DNA of 7,312 bases. It comes from Campylobacteraceae bacterium. Lineage in GTDB: Bacteria > Campylobacterota > Campylobacteria > Campylobacterales > Campylobacteraceae. The notes below the pieces were generated by a model, which was given only the letters and a program-made list of their open reading frames with translations, made no database searches and was not told the DNA's origin. The stretch is taken from the NCBI GenBank assembly GCA_031290675.1, contig JAITNC010000024.1:1-7312 (forward strand), given 5' to 3'. Below, in pieces: positions 1 to 6,595 of the stretch. The position numbers were made by a program, and so were the translations under genes. Within the stretch, counting starts at the first letter, position 1; each line of letters begins with the position of its first letter.

Positions 1-236
1 GCCGTATTTCCTCTCAAACTGATAGTGGCCGCTATAAGACCATCTTTGACTTTTGACGTTTGCCAGCCAAGTTGCGTAGCTGCTCTCAAAATAGCTTTTT
101 CAACCTGAGCTTCCGTCAACGCCCCATTGCTTTGAATGGCGGCAGATTGCACATTGTAAACTGTTTGAGTGCGGCAGCCGGTGAACAAAACCGCGCTGAT
201 AGCAATCAAACAAACGCATAAAAACTTTTTACTCAT
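1..236 (-). CDS. Putative lipoprotein, N-terminal part (gene runs off the window)
   Basis: The reading frame starts at ATG 236-234 and stays open to the window edge, giving 78 codons of an incomplete gene. The product begins MSKKFLCVCLIAISAVLFTGC, a lysine-containing n-region, a hydrophobic stretch and a lipobox (LFTGC) with the lipidated cysteine at residue 21, so a membrane-anchored lipoprotein is predicted. After the cysteine comes a polar segment containing LTEAQVEKAILRAATQLGW, probably a helix. An AAGGA ribosome binding site lies 8 bases before the ATG, which supports this start. I do not recognise a named family and assign no function. Base composition is closer to the core operon than to the neighbouring R-M genes. 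The C-terminal domain is outside the window. Confidence 0.72.
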   Translation of the reverse strand, partial: MSKKFLCVCLIAISAVLFTGCRTQTVYNVQSAAIQSNGALTEAQVEKAILRAATQLGWQTSKVKDGLIAATISLRGNT

Positions 237-303
237 CTTCTAAATCCTTTTATCAATTTATTGACCTATGTGGCAAATATTATCTAATAATACTTAACAA
301 TAT

Positions 304-333
304 TTGACGATTAGTATAATTTTTGCCGATAAT
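304..333 (+). promoter_or_regulatory. Possible sigma-70 promoter facing the R-M locus
   Basis: TTGACG at 304-309 and GATAAT at 328-333 each match five of six consensus positions and are separated by 18 bases. A purine-rich AAAGGAG follows at 354-360. Together they look like the 5' end of a plus-strand gene, but no intact gene follows (see 342-554). The surroundings are very AT-rich, so a chance match is quite possible. Confidence 0.3.
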
Positions 334-341
334 AACAAGAA

Positions 342-554
342 TTGATTTTGAATAAAGGAGTAAGAAGGGTAGAGTTTGCAAAGCAGCCAAGAGAGTTAGA
401 GCCTTCTTTGAGAAGCATGGGTAAAATTCCAAGCGGAAAATTGGCGCAAATTAGGAGTTTAGCTTATTTTTTCACACACTACAATATACTCAAACAACAT
501 CGTATTTACCCTCTTTCCTGCTTCGTTGGTCGGAGAGTTTTTGCAAGGCATTGA
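342..554 (+). pseudogene. Possible 5' remnant of a disrupted plus-strand gene
   Basis: A plus-strand frame is open from 342 to 554. Its middle part, about 369-460, encodes VEFAKQPRELEPSLRSMGK and onward, which looks protein-like. A good ribosome binding site (AAAGGAG, 354-360) precedes it, and eight bases later, where a start codon should sit, the in-frame codon is GTA (369-371), not a start. The next in-frame ATG is at 417. Upstream there are only in-frame TTG codons at 342 and 348, which lie before the ribosome binding site. From 459 the frame runs antisense through the 3' end of the methyltransferase gene, so that part is probably meaningless. My inference is a gene cut off when the R-M genes arrived, with a start codon since lost. 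The protein is not recognised. It may equally be non-coding sequence. Confidence 0.25.
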
Positions 555-1694
555 TTTATTGCTCAACGCTCGTTCATAGGTGATAACGTGTTGAAAACCA
601 TTTTCTTCAAATTTTTCAGCGATAAATTGGTCTGTTGGCAGTTGAACATTTTTTACAGTTCTATTTCCAACAACATAAATTGATTTTCCACCTTTTTTAA
701 CGCTACTTGCTACTTTTTTTATTGAAGTGTCCAAATCATTATAAAATGCAGAAACATCTAATGCCCGTTTATTATCAACTTGCTGGATATGTGATATAAA
801 ATCGGCAATCACGCCTTTTGAGATATTGCGCTGAGGTCTCGTCCCGCCCATCAACATTCCGTCAATTTTTCGGGCGTAACTAATTCCCAACCATTCGTTG
901 GAAAGCGTAGAAAATTGACCGTAAGCTACCGTTGTACGACTATCACCATAAGGTGGACTTGTCAGTACAACATCAAAAAAATCATCTTGAGGTTGAAATT
1001 TTGAATACTGCACATTAATTTTTACACTGTTTTCTAACTTAGGAAAATAAAATTTTGTATAAAGCAAAAGTGTTTCTTCCAATTTTTTAAAATAAACGCC
1101 TATTGCATCAGGATTGAAGTTCAACAGGGCTTCTGATTTCATACGGAACAACTTAAATTCATTATTTCTTGTGTAAGAACACTCTCTTACTGTTTCAGAG
1201 AAAGGAATTAAAAAGAAATTGCGAATATTTTCGTTTTGTATTTCATCAATAAAATGCTTAATAACGGTCAAACTTGTGACTACTTCCTTTGAAAACCAAA
1301 AATCAATATTGGTAATTTGTGGACATTTCAATTTTTTGGTATCATCTTCATTTTTTAGTAATTCAAAAACATTATTTCTAAAAATCTGCCTTGTTTTTAT
1401 AAGTTCATCAACTGATACTCTTGTGAATTTGACTTTTGATATCAATACTGCCAATGGATTTATATCAAAGCCATACATCTCTGACAGACCGTATTCTAAA
1501 CCACTTGCAAAAGAAGACCCCGAGCCGCAATAAGGGTCAAGCAATTTCCCTTTTGATACATTAAATTCCGTTAAAACATCAATGCCTATCTGTGGCAACA
1601 TAGTTGCAGGGTATTTATGTAAATTAGGATAAAGCGAAGCGTAGGATTGCCCCGCATAATCATATTTGGTATTTCTGACAACTTGATACATCAT
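459..1694 (-). CDS. Type II DNA methyltransferase (probably N4-cytosine) of an MvaI/BcnI-like R-M system
   Basis: This 411-residue S-adenosylmethionine-dependent DNA methyltransferase would protect host sites from the partner endonuclease. Motif I (AdoMet binding) is DPYCGSGS at residues 53-60, motif II is GFDINP around 75-80, and the catalytic motif IV is TSPPYG at 245-250. The SPPY form is typical of amino-methylating enzymes, commonly N4-cytosine, though N6-adenine cannot be excluded by eye. Motif I comes before motif IV, with about 185 residues between them that may include the target-recognition region. A glycine-bearing segment (VKKGGKSIYVVGNR) around 334-347 fits the C-terminal part of the fold. 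The gene overlaps the endonuclease stop by ATGA. Two adjacent ATG codons (1694-1692 and 1691-1689) are possible starts. I see no separate ribosome binding site, so translational coupling is likely. The gene is strongly AT-rich: 17 of 60 bases are G or C at 1381-1440, against 28 of 60 at 3661-3720 in hisIE. That suggests transfer. Confidence 0.93.
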   Translation of the reverse strand: MMYQVVRNTKYDYAGQSYASLYPNLHKYPATMLPQIGIDVLTEFNVSKGKLLDPYCGSGSSFASGLEYGLSEMYGFDINPLAVLISKVKFTRVSVDELIKTRQIFRNNVFELLKNEDDTKKLKCPQITNIDFWFSKEVVTSLTVIKHFIDEIQNENIRNFFLIPFSETVRECSYTRNNEFKLFRMKSEALLNFNPDAIGVYFKKLEETLLLYTKFYFPKLENSVKINVQYSKFQPQDDFFDVVLTSPPYGDSRTTVAYGQFSTLSNEWLGISYARKIDGMLMGGTRPQRNISKGVIADFISHIQQVDNKRALDVSAFYNDLDTSIKKVASSVKKGGKSIYVVGNRTVKNVQLPTDQFIAEKFEENGFQHVITYERALSNKSMPCKNSPTNEAGKRVNTMLFEYIVVCEKIS

Positions 1695-2371
1695 AAATCC
1701 GTTATGCTATTAAAAAGCAGAGGCAGTTTGTCTTCATAAGTTCTAAAACCTGTTCCGTGATTTCTTGCCATTGTTCCTCTATCGTGCAAACGTAAATCAA
1801 CTAAAATGTTTTCTGCACGAAATTGGTTTGCCAAGAGCTCAGGCGAAGTTCCTCTCATCAATTGCGCTCTGTAGTAGTGAAAATATTCTACGCCATCATG
1901 TTCTTCGGTAAAAGTCGAAACAAAAAGTAATGCGGGGAGTTTTTGCATAAATCTTTCAGCTAAAGTTTCTAATTGCCACGTTGCAACTACTTCGCCACAA
2001 ATATGGCGAACAGAAATTTCTGTATTTTGTACATCAAGAAAAAGTCCTGCGCTATTTGGCTTCAACGACATTGTATAGTAAAGCCCTTGTCGCCCATCTT
2101 TGTCGAGACTTCCATACTTTTTGACGGCTTCCAATGGTGGCATTTTCCAAACTTTATTGTTGAAGGTAAAAAGCGTAATCATGCTATTCCCTTTTGTTCT
2201 ATGCGCTTTTAATTCTGCTCCTTCGATATCAGGGTGGGCATTGTTATTTTCGACAATTCCCAAAAGATTTTCTAACGTATAGCCAATTCCTGTTGGACAT
2301 TTACGTTTTGCGGGGACAAAGCCTAAGGCTTTAATCTTTTGAAAGCTATCTGTAAATTCTTCAATAGTCAT
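1691..2371 (-). CDS. MvaI/BcnI-family type II restriction endonuclease
   Basis: The 226-residue product resembles the MvaI/BcnI restriction endonuclease family, whose known members are monomeric enzymes cutting CCWGG (MvaI) or CCSGG (BcnI). The diagnostic N-terminal block is present: GIGYTLENLLGIVENNN at about 28-44, followed by HPDIEGAELKAHR. This supplies a PD-(D/E)xK catalytic set with D48, E53 and K55 (spacing D-x4-E-x-K). The next strand reads MITLFTFNNKVW, as is usual in the family. Length is close to the roughly 240 residues of MvaI and BcnI, so it appears complete. The ATG at 2371-2369 is the only plausible start, and its ribosome binding site is weak. It is the first gene of the pair and overlaps the methyltransferase gene by four bases. 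No controller (C) protein gene is visible. A CCNGG-type target is inferred from the family. The exact site cannot be read from sequence. Confidence 0.92.
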   Translation of the reverse strand: MTIEEFTDSFQKIKALGFVPAKRKCPTGIGYTLENLLGIVENNNAHPDIEGAELKAHRTKGNSMITLFTFNNKVWKMPPLEAVKKYGSLDKDGRQGLYYTMSLKPNSAGLFLDVQNTEISVRHICGEVVATWQLETLAERFMQKLPALLFVSTFTEEHDGVEYFHYYRAQLMRGTSPELLANQFRAENILVDLRLHDRGTMARNHGTGFRTYEDKLPLLFNSITDL

Positions 2372-2389
2372 TTTGCATATCCAACCTAT

Positions 2390-2398
2390 ATTGTATCA
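2390..2398 (-). promoter_or_regulatory. Candidate extended -10 promoter for the R-M genes
   Basis: On the minus strand the bases read TGATACAAT, an extended -10 element (TGn followed by TACAAT, five of six matches), with no good -35 box but AT-rich sequence upstream. Campylobacterota vegetative promoters often have this form. Transcription would start roughly 12 bases before the endonuclease ATG, giving a very short leader. It sits in the 52-base gap after the TauE-type gene and would let the R-M pair be expressed independently of the upstream operon. Confidence 0.38.
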
Positions 2399-2423
2399 CG
2401 CTATTTTATCTAAAAGTTTATTT

Positions 2424-3194
2424 TTAAATGCTTTCTCCGACCAAATCCCACCCAACTTTCACAAAGAGCAGTGCCAGGACGAAAAGTATGGCGTATCTGA
2501 TGATATTTGAGCCTTTTTTGATAGCCAACCCCGCTCCTATGTAGCTTCCGAGTATGCTGAAAGCTCCTGCGGTAAGACCAAGGGCGAGCGATACATATCC
2601 GTTGTACAAAAACACGCTCAGGGCGGAGAGATTTGAGGCGAGATTGATGATTTTTGTGTTGCCTGTGGCGGTGCGGGGGTTGATGCAGACTATAGAGATA
2701 AATCCAAGAACCATAAACGTACCCGTCCCGGGACCGAAAAATCCGTCATAAAGCCCAACAGTAAACGAGATGATAGCCGAGTATATAAAGGTTTTTTGGC
2801 GCGAAAGCGTGCTTGTGCGGGCGTTGAGATTTTTATTTTTGAGTATATAAATAGCTATGAGCGGGAGCAGCGCCATCAAGATTTTGCGCAGTACCTCCTC
2901 GTCAGTGTACAACGCCAAATGCGCTCCGATAGCCGAACCAACGAGTGCGGCGGCGATGGAGGGCAGGCAGATAGCCATATCTACAAATCCGTTTTTGTAG
3001 TACCTAAACGCCGCTACGGCAGTGCCGATAGTTGATGAGAGTTTGTTTGTACCAAGTGCGAAATGCGGCGGAAGTCCGGCGAAAAGATAAGCCGGCACAG
3101 AGATGAGCCCGCCCCCGCCGGCTATGGCGTCTATAAGCCCCGCCAAAAATACAAGAGGGCAAACGATGAGAAATGTGACAAGCTCAGCTTCCAC
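2424..3194 (-). CDS. TauE/SafE-family inner-membrane permease (putative sulfite/organosulfonate exporter)
   Basis: This is a polytopic inner-membrane protein of about 256 residues from the TauE/SafE family, whose studied members move sulfite, sulfoacetate or related anions. Both halves carry family hallmarks: FLAGLIDAIAGGGGLISVPAY near the N terminus with the following LGTNK, and YDGFFGPGTGTF in the second half followed by TGNTKIINLASN. About seven or eight hydrophobic helices are seen. I prefer the GTG at 3194-3192, giving MEAELVTFLIV. It places the usual ten or so residues before the first helix and overlaps the upstream TAG stop by one base (TAGTG), suggesting translational coupling. An in-frame TTG at 3206 would add four residues. 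The substrate cannot be deduced. It lies last in the ilvE-SPFH-hisIE operon with no recognisable terminator before the R-M genes. Confidence 0.9.
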   Translation of the reverse strand: MEAELVTFLIVCPLVFLAGLIDAIAGGGGLISVPAYLFAGLPPHFALGTNKLSSTIGTAVAAFRYYKNGFVDMAICLPSIAAALVGSAIGAHLALYTDEEVLRKILMALLPLIAIYILKNKNLNARTSTLSRQKTFIYSAIISFTVGLYDGFFGPGTGTFMVLGFISIVCINPRTATGNTKIINLASNLSALSVFLYNGYVSLALGLTAGAFSILGSYIGAGLAIKKGSNIIRYAILFVLALLFVKVGWDLVGESI

Positions 3195-3502
3195 TACAGC
3201 GACCAATTTACACGGGCAAGGATATACGCCGCGTACGAAAAAAACGCCAAAAAGACTATCGGGAGGAGCATCACGTCAAATATATAAGTAAACAGCCCTA
3301 TGCCTCTTTTGAAAATTCCGACGATAGACAAAACGAAAGCGAGTATGAGCAAGACAGGCGTTGAGAAAAACATCACGCTGGTTAAAAAGCTAAATGAGGT
3401 TTCGCTGTAGGTCAGAGCAAGCGATATAGAGCCTGCAAATATCACGCAAAACCATAGCAATATCGTTATCTGTGAAGCTTTTCCGAAGTCAAATCTGCGC
3501 AT
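3194..3502 (-). CDS. Small membrane protein of unknown function, three predicted helices
   Basis: The 102-residue product has three strong hydrophobic segments, at roughly residues 11-31, 36-64 and 70-95, joined by short polar loops (YSETSFS, FKRG). An RRFDFGK stretch at the N terminus suggests that end is cytoplasmic. The ATG (3502-3500) lies eight bases after the hisIE stop and the TAG stop overlaps the start of the TauE-type gene. This tight packing, with matching composition, supports a real operon member. I do not recognise the family. It could be an accessory partner of the permease or simply an uncharacterised lineage-specific membrane protein. Confidence 0.75.
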   Translation of the reverse strand: MRRFDFGKASQITILLWFCVIFAGSISLALTYSETSFSFLTSVMFFSTPVLLILAFVLSIVGIFKRGIGLFTYIFDVMLLPIVFLAFFSYAAYILARVNWSL

Positions 3503-3510
3503 CGTCCCAA

Positions 3511-4182
3511 CTACTTTTTTCTGTTTTTTTTCTCTTCTATGCCGCTCATACCAAAGCGCCGATACAACTCTTGCTCTATCATATCGGGGTGTATGTTTTT
3601 GCTCACAAGTGCGACTAGAAAGTGAAATACCAAATCCGCCCCTTCGTAGATTATCTCTTTTTCGTCTTTGTCTTTGACCGCAAACGTAAACTCGCTCGCC
3701 TCCTCAACCACCTTTTTCAAGAAAGCGTTGTCGCCTTTGCTGAAGAGTTTGGCTACATAAGACGTTTCGGGGTCGGCGCTCTGGCGCTCTTTGATGATGT
3801 GGTAGAGTTTGTCTATGACGCCGTAGTGCGGCAGCTCAGCGCTCTTTGCGCTGCTCTCGTCCGGCAGTAGAACATTTTGAAAAAAGCACGTTGGGTTACC
3901 TGTGTGGCATGCCGCGCCTTTTTGCTCAACTTTTAAGAGAAGCGTATCGCTGTCACAGTCTAAAAACAGCTCTTTTACGCTTTGTGTGTTGCCGCTGCTC
4001 TCGCCCTTTTTCCAGATACGTTGTCGGCTTCTGGAGAAGTAGTGGGCAAGCTTTGTGCCAAGCGTCAAGTTGTAAGCCTCTTCGTTCATATACGCCAACA
4101 TCAGCACTTCGTTACTCTTGAAGTCTTGAGCGATAACCGGAAGCAGTTTGACCTGCTCCCAGTTGATTTTTATCTCTTTCAT
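3511..4182 (-). CDS. hisIE: Bifunctional phosphoribosyl-AMP cyclohydrolase / phosphoribosyl-ATP pyrophosphatase
   Basis: This cytoplasmic enzyme performs the second and third steps of histidine synthesis: pyrophosphate removal from phosphoribosyl-ATP (HisE) and ring opening of phosphoribosyl-AMP (HisI). The HisI domain spans about residues 1-108, with WKKGESSGN (58-65), DCDSDTLL (75-82, metal-binding aspartates D75, D77 and D79) and [13 protein letters not shown]. In that last motif C92 and C99, with C76, are the expected zinc ligands. The HisE domain spans about 118-217, with the EEASE motif (160-164) and [11 protein letters not shown] containing E180 and D183, the acidic residues that bind magnesium in this all-alpha pyrophosphatase fold. 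At 223 residues it is slightly longer than typical HisIE. The start ATG overlaps the preceding stop by ATGA, so translation is likely coupled to the SPFH gene. No other his gene is present. Confidence 0.97.
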   Translation of the reverse strand: MKEIKINWEQVKLLPVIAQDFKSNEVLMLAYMNEEAYNLTLGTKLAHYFSRSRQRIWKKGESSGNTQSVKELFLDCDSDTLLLKVEQKGAACHTGNPTCFFQNVLLPDESSAKSAELPHYGVIDKLYHIIKERQSADPETSYVAKLFSKGDNAFLKKVVEEASEFTFAVKDKDEKEIIYEGADLVFHFLVALVSKNIHPDMIEQELYRRFGMSGIEEKKNRKK

Positions 4183-5270
4183 TCGCCTGCGCTTACCTGT
4201 TTTTGTTTGTTTTTCGTATCAACCCAGATGTTTGGCACAGCTCCTCCGGGAGTCAAAAATATTTGAGCGTCTTTGTTCTCTCTAAGTGCGTCGTTAAATT
4301 TCGCCTGCGTTTCTATCTGTCGTAACTGCAACAAGTTTGGAGTCAAGCTTTTGGCTATGACATTGTTGGCGTAAGCGTTGGCTTCGGACTCTATCTTCAT
4401 AGCGTCAGCCCTACCTTGAGCGTTTACCTTGACAGCGTCCGCTTCGCCTTGAGCGAGTGCGACTCTCTTCTCAGCCTCTTGTTTTGCCTTCTCAACCTCG
4501 TATCTTACCTGCTCGGTTTGTTGGCGTGCAAGTTGGATTCTCGCTATCTGGTCTTTGATATTTTCAGGCAGAATAATCTCTCGCAGCTGTACTGACAAAA
4601 GCACGACAGGTGCGCCCTTGATAGCCTCAATACGCAATTTTATGCTGTCTTTTATCTCATCTCCAAACGCATTTCGTCTTTGCGGGATATCCTCAGCGTT
4701 GTATTTGCCTGCTACCTCACGCACGACTTCACGCACGACGGGGTCTATTATCTTGCTTTCCCAGTTTCTACCCCAAACGGAGATAGTATTTGGCGCATTT
4801 GTGCGGTCAAGTTGGTACTGCACCGTCAAGTCTATGTGAAAATCCAAGTTTCGAGCGTCCTTGACGGAGATAGACTCCTGCGGTATGATAGATGACGCTG
4901 CTACGGAGTCCCCACCCGTTCTTTGCGTGTTTTGCTGTTCTGTGGAGGTGTAGCTCATCATTCTGACTTTAGCGTCTGTTACGATGATGTCCTGCACAAA
5001 AGGGACAAAAAAGTGAAGTCCCGGCTCCAAAGTATTTGGCGAATAGATACCCGTCGTTACCCTGATACCAAGCTCGCCTGAGTTTATGATAGTGAAAGGG
5101 CGTGCCACGATGAGCAGCAGTACAATCGCTATGATGATGTATAAAGGGAGTGCTTTTTTACCGTCAAACTGCGGCACTTTGAAGTTAAAATTAGCTCCTC
5201 CGCCGTTTTGGTTGTCGCCCCCGCCGCCGTTACCGCGCTTTTTGAAATAATCGTTTAAATCCGCAGGCAT
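4179..5270 (-). CDS. SPFH/Band-7 domain membrane protein (HflK/prohibitin-like)
   Basis: The 363-residue product has the architecture of bacterial HflK and prohibitin relatives. It starts with a glycine- and asparagine-rich cytoplasmic tail (residues 12-29), followed by one membrane helix at about 41-57 ([16 protein letters not shown]). A Band-7/SPFH domain follows at about 58-245, including [24 protein letters not shown] and the later [13 protein letters not shown]. Next is a charged, alanine- and glutamate-rich coiled coil at about 246-305, then a C-terminal [15 protein letters not shown] segment. Such proteins form large ring- or cage-like membrane assemblies and, in HflK, regulate the FtsH protease. 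Whether this one does so is inference. It resembles C. jejuni Cj0268c, also beside ilvE. An AAAGGA site five bases before the ATG supports the start, and ilvE ends 12 bases upstream. The assignment to hflK itself is uncertain, so no symbol is given. Confidence 0.94.
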   Translation of the reverse strand: MPADLNDYFKKRGNGGGGDNQNGGGANFNFKVPQFDGKKALPLYIIIAIVLLLIVARPFTIINSGELGIRVTTGIYSPNTLEPGLHFFVPFVQDIIVTDAKVRMMSYTSTEQQNTQRTGGDSVAASSIIPQESISVKDARNLDFHIDLTVQYQLDRTNAPNTISVWGRNWESKIIDPVVREVVREVAGKYNAEDIPQRRNAFGDEIKDSIKLRIEAIKGAPVVLLSVQLREIILPENIKDQIARIQLARQQTEQVRYEVEKAKQEAEKRVALAQGEADAVKVNAQGRADAMKIESEANAYANNVIAKSLTPNLLQLRQIETQAKFNDALRENKDAQIFLTPGGAVPNIWVDTKNKQKQVSAGE

Positions 5271-5282
5271 ATATTTCCTTTG

Positions 5283-6203
5283 TTATTTGATGTATGTTAA
5301 AAAATGCTCAAATGACTTGTCCCTGCCGTAGACAACATCAAAATAAGCGTCCTGAACTCTCTTCGTTACTGCTCCGCGTTTGCCGCTTCCGATAACTCTG
5401 CCGTCTACATTGTTGATAGGCGTAACTTCAGCCGCTGTACCCGTGAAAAACGCTTCGTCGGCTATGTATATCTCATCTCTTGAAATGCGTCTGCGCTCAA
5501 CCGTGATGTTCAACTTTTTGGCTAACTGCAAAACCGTGTCTTGCGTGATGCTCTCAAGTGAATTGTCATTTGGCGGCGTGATAAGTTTGCCATTTCTGAC
5601 GATGAAAAAGCACTCGCCGCTGCCCTCAGCGACAAACCCCTCATCATCAAGCAGCAGAGCCTCTTCGTATCCGGCGTCAAGTGCCTCAAACTTCGCCATT
5701 TGCGAGTTCAGGTAGTTCGCCGCCGCTTTCGCTTTGCCCATCATAGCCTTGACGGAATTTCTTGTAAATGACGAGATTTTGACTTTGATACCCTCAGCCA
5801 ACCCCTCATCTCCAAGGTAAGCGCCCCATTCCCACGAAGCTATCGCCGTTTGTACAGGCGCTTCTCGGTGATTTACGCCCATGACGCCGTAACCTAAGAA
5901 TATAATAGGTCGGATATAGACATTTCCGTCATATTTGTTGTTTTTCAAGACTTCTATCTGTGCGCTCTCAAGCTCTTCAAGAGTATATGTTGGTTTTATC
6001 GCAACTATCTTGGCGGAGTTGAGCAGCCTTTTCGTGTGGTCGCGCAAACGAAATATAGCCAACCCTTTGTCGGTTTTATAAGCTCTCGTGCCCTCAAAAA
6101 CGCCGTTTCCATAGTGAAGCGTGTGTGTCAGAACATGAACTTTCGCCTCTTTCCAAGGAACCAGTTTGCCGTCAAACCAGATAAATTCAGACTCTTTTAA
6201 CAT
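5283..6203 (-). CDS. ilvE: Branched-chain amino acid aminotransferase
   Basis: This fold-type IV pyridoxal-phosphate enzyme reversibly transfers the amino group between glutamate and the 2-oxo acids of leucine, isoleucine and valine, in the cytoplasm. The 306-residue length is typical. Family marks are HYGNGVFEGTRAY (30-42), where EGTRAY distinguishes it from D-amino acid transaminase and aminodeoxychorismate lyase, and YIRPIIFLGYGVMGV (97-110). KAKAAANYLNS provides K159 as the expected Schiff-base lysine. EALLLDDEGFVAEGSGECFF and FFTGTAAEVTPI, the phosphate- and cofactor-holding loops, are also present. AAGGAT about eight bases before the ATG supports the start. It is the first gene of the minus-strand operon, so its 5' region (6204-6382) should hold the operon promoter. 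I could not assign that promoter with confidence, though an inverted repeat lies there. Confidence 0.97.
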   Translation of the reverse strand: MLKESEFIWFDGKLVPWKEAKVHVLTHTLHYGNGVFEGTRAYKTDKGLAIFRLRDHTKRLLNSAKIVAIKPTYTLEELESAQIEVLKNNKYDGNVYIRPIIFLGYGVMGVNHREAPVQTAIASWEWGAYLGDEGLAEGIKVKISSFTRNSVKAMMGKAKAAANYLNSQMAKFEALDAGYEEALLLDDEGFVAEGSGECFFIVRNGKLITPPNDNSLESITQDTVLQLAKKLNITVERRRISRDEIYIADEAFFTGTAAEVTPINNVDGRVIGSGKRGAVTKRVQDAYFDVVYGRDKSFEHFLTYIK

Positions 6204-6220
6204 AATACCTATCCTTTAAA

Positions 6221-6244
6221 TGATGTTGATTTTGATAAACATCA
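6221..6244. promoter_or_regulatory. Inverted repeat upstream of ilvE, possible operator or leader hairpin
   Basis: TGATGTT (6221-6227) and AACATCA (6238-6244) are a perfect seven-base inverted repeat separated by ten bases. The repeat lies 18-41 bases before the ilvE ATG, just upstream of the ribosome binding site. A dyad in this position could bind a regulator, or form a weak mRNA hairpin in the operon leader. No known regulator consensus is recognised. In AT-rich DNA such a repeat may be accidental. Confidence 0.3.
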
Positions 6245-6324
6245 ATGCTATCTAAAAAATGTTTAAAGGCAGGTTTAAATGAGTTTTTAGCGTGCGAAAA
6301 TTGGATTTAATTTTTTCAAGTGAG

Positions 6325-6352
6325 TTTTATTTTAGCGCTCTTTGGCTATAAT
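6325..6352 (+). promoter_or_regulatory. Sigma-70 promoter for the tautomerase-bcp pair
   Basis: A perfect TATAAT lies at 6347-6352, with a T-rich stretch (TTTTATTTT, 6325-6333) at the -35 position instead of a clear TTGACA. This is the usual look of Campylobacterota vegetative promoters. Transcription would begin near 6359, leaving a leader of about 24 bases that contains the strong AAAGGAG ribosome binding site at 6372-6378. Confidence 0.62.
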
Positions 6353-6382
6353 CCCATTTAAACCAATCAAGAAAGGAGATAT

Positions 6383-6595
6383 ATGCCTTACGTAAACATC
6401 AAAATCACAAAAGAGGGCGCTACAAAAGAGCAAAAAGCCGAACTCATCAAGGGTGCGACAGAGCTTTTGGTAAGAGTGCTCGGCAAAAATCCAAAAACCA
6501 CAGTCGTAACGATAGAGGAGCTTGACACGGACAATTGGGGTGTCGGCGGCGAGAGTATCACAGAAGTGAGAAAAAAACAAAAAGGCGAAAAATGA
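6383..6595 (+). CDS. 4-oxalocrotonate tautomerase-family protein with catalytic Pro-1
   Basis: The 70-residue product belongs to the tautomerase superfamily, small beta-alpha-beta subunits that assemble into oligomers and use an N-terminal proline as general base. The sequence starts MPYVNIKITKEGATKEQK, so removal of Met exposes Pro-1. A WGVGGESITEVRKK segment (52-65) matches the conserved C-terminal GIGGE region. Aligned by hand to the Pseudomonas xylH-type enzyme from memory, the positions of its Arg11 and Arg39 are alanine and valine here. A true 4-oxalocrotonate substrate is therefore unlikely and the physiological substrate is unknown. The promoter and AAAGGAG (6372-6378) fix the start. 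The stop overlaps the bcp ATG, suggesting coupled translation. It corresponds in position to Cj0270 of C. jejuni. Confidence 0.93.
   Translation: MPYVNIKITKEGATKEQKAELIKGATELLVRVLGKNPKTTVVTIEELDTDNWGVGGESITEVRKKQKGEK

Noticed and set aside
420..455. CCAA/TTGG hairpin considered as a terminator for the methyltransferase gene
   Set aside because: The stem is only four base pairs and no T run follows on the minus strand.
1219..1533. Plus-strand open frame of 104 codons inside the methyltransferase gene
   Set aside because: It is antisense to the AdoMet-binding region of the methyltransferase, has no ribosome binding site or domain, and is explained by AT-rich codon use.
3195..3206. TTG at 3206 as start of the TauE-type permease
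   Set aside because: It would lengthen the overlap with the upstream gene and give a less typical N terminus. The GTG at 3194 gives MEAELVTFLIV and a TAGTG junction. The TTG cannot be fully excluded.
6535..6591. Longer bcp start at GTG 6535
   Set aside because: The added 19 residues are basic, overlap the tautomerase coding region and have no counterpart in Bcp proteins, which begin close to GEKAPQF. The ATG at 6592 forms a normal ATGA overlap.
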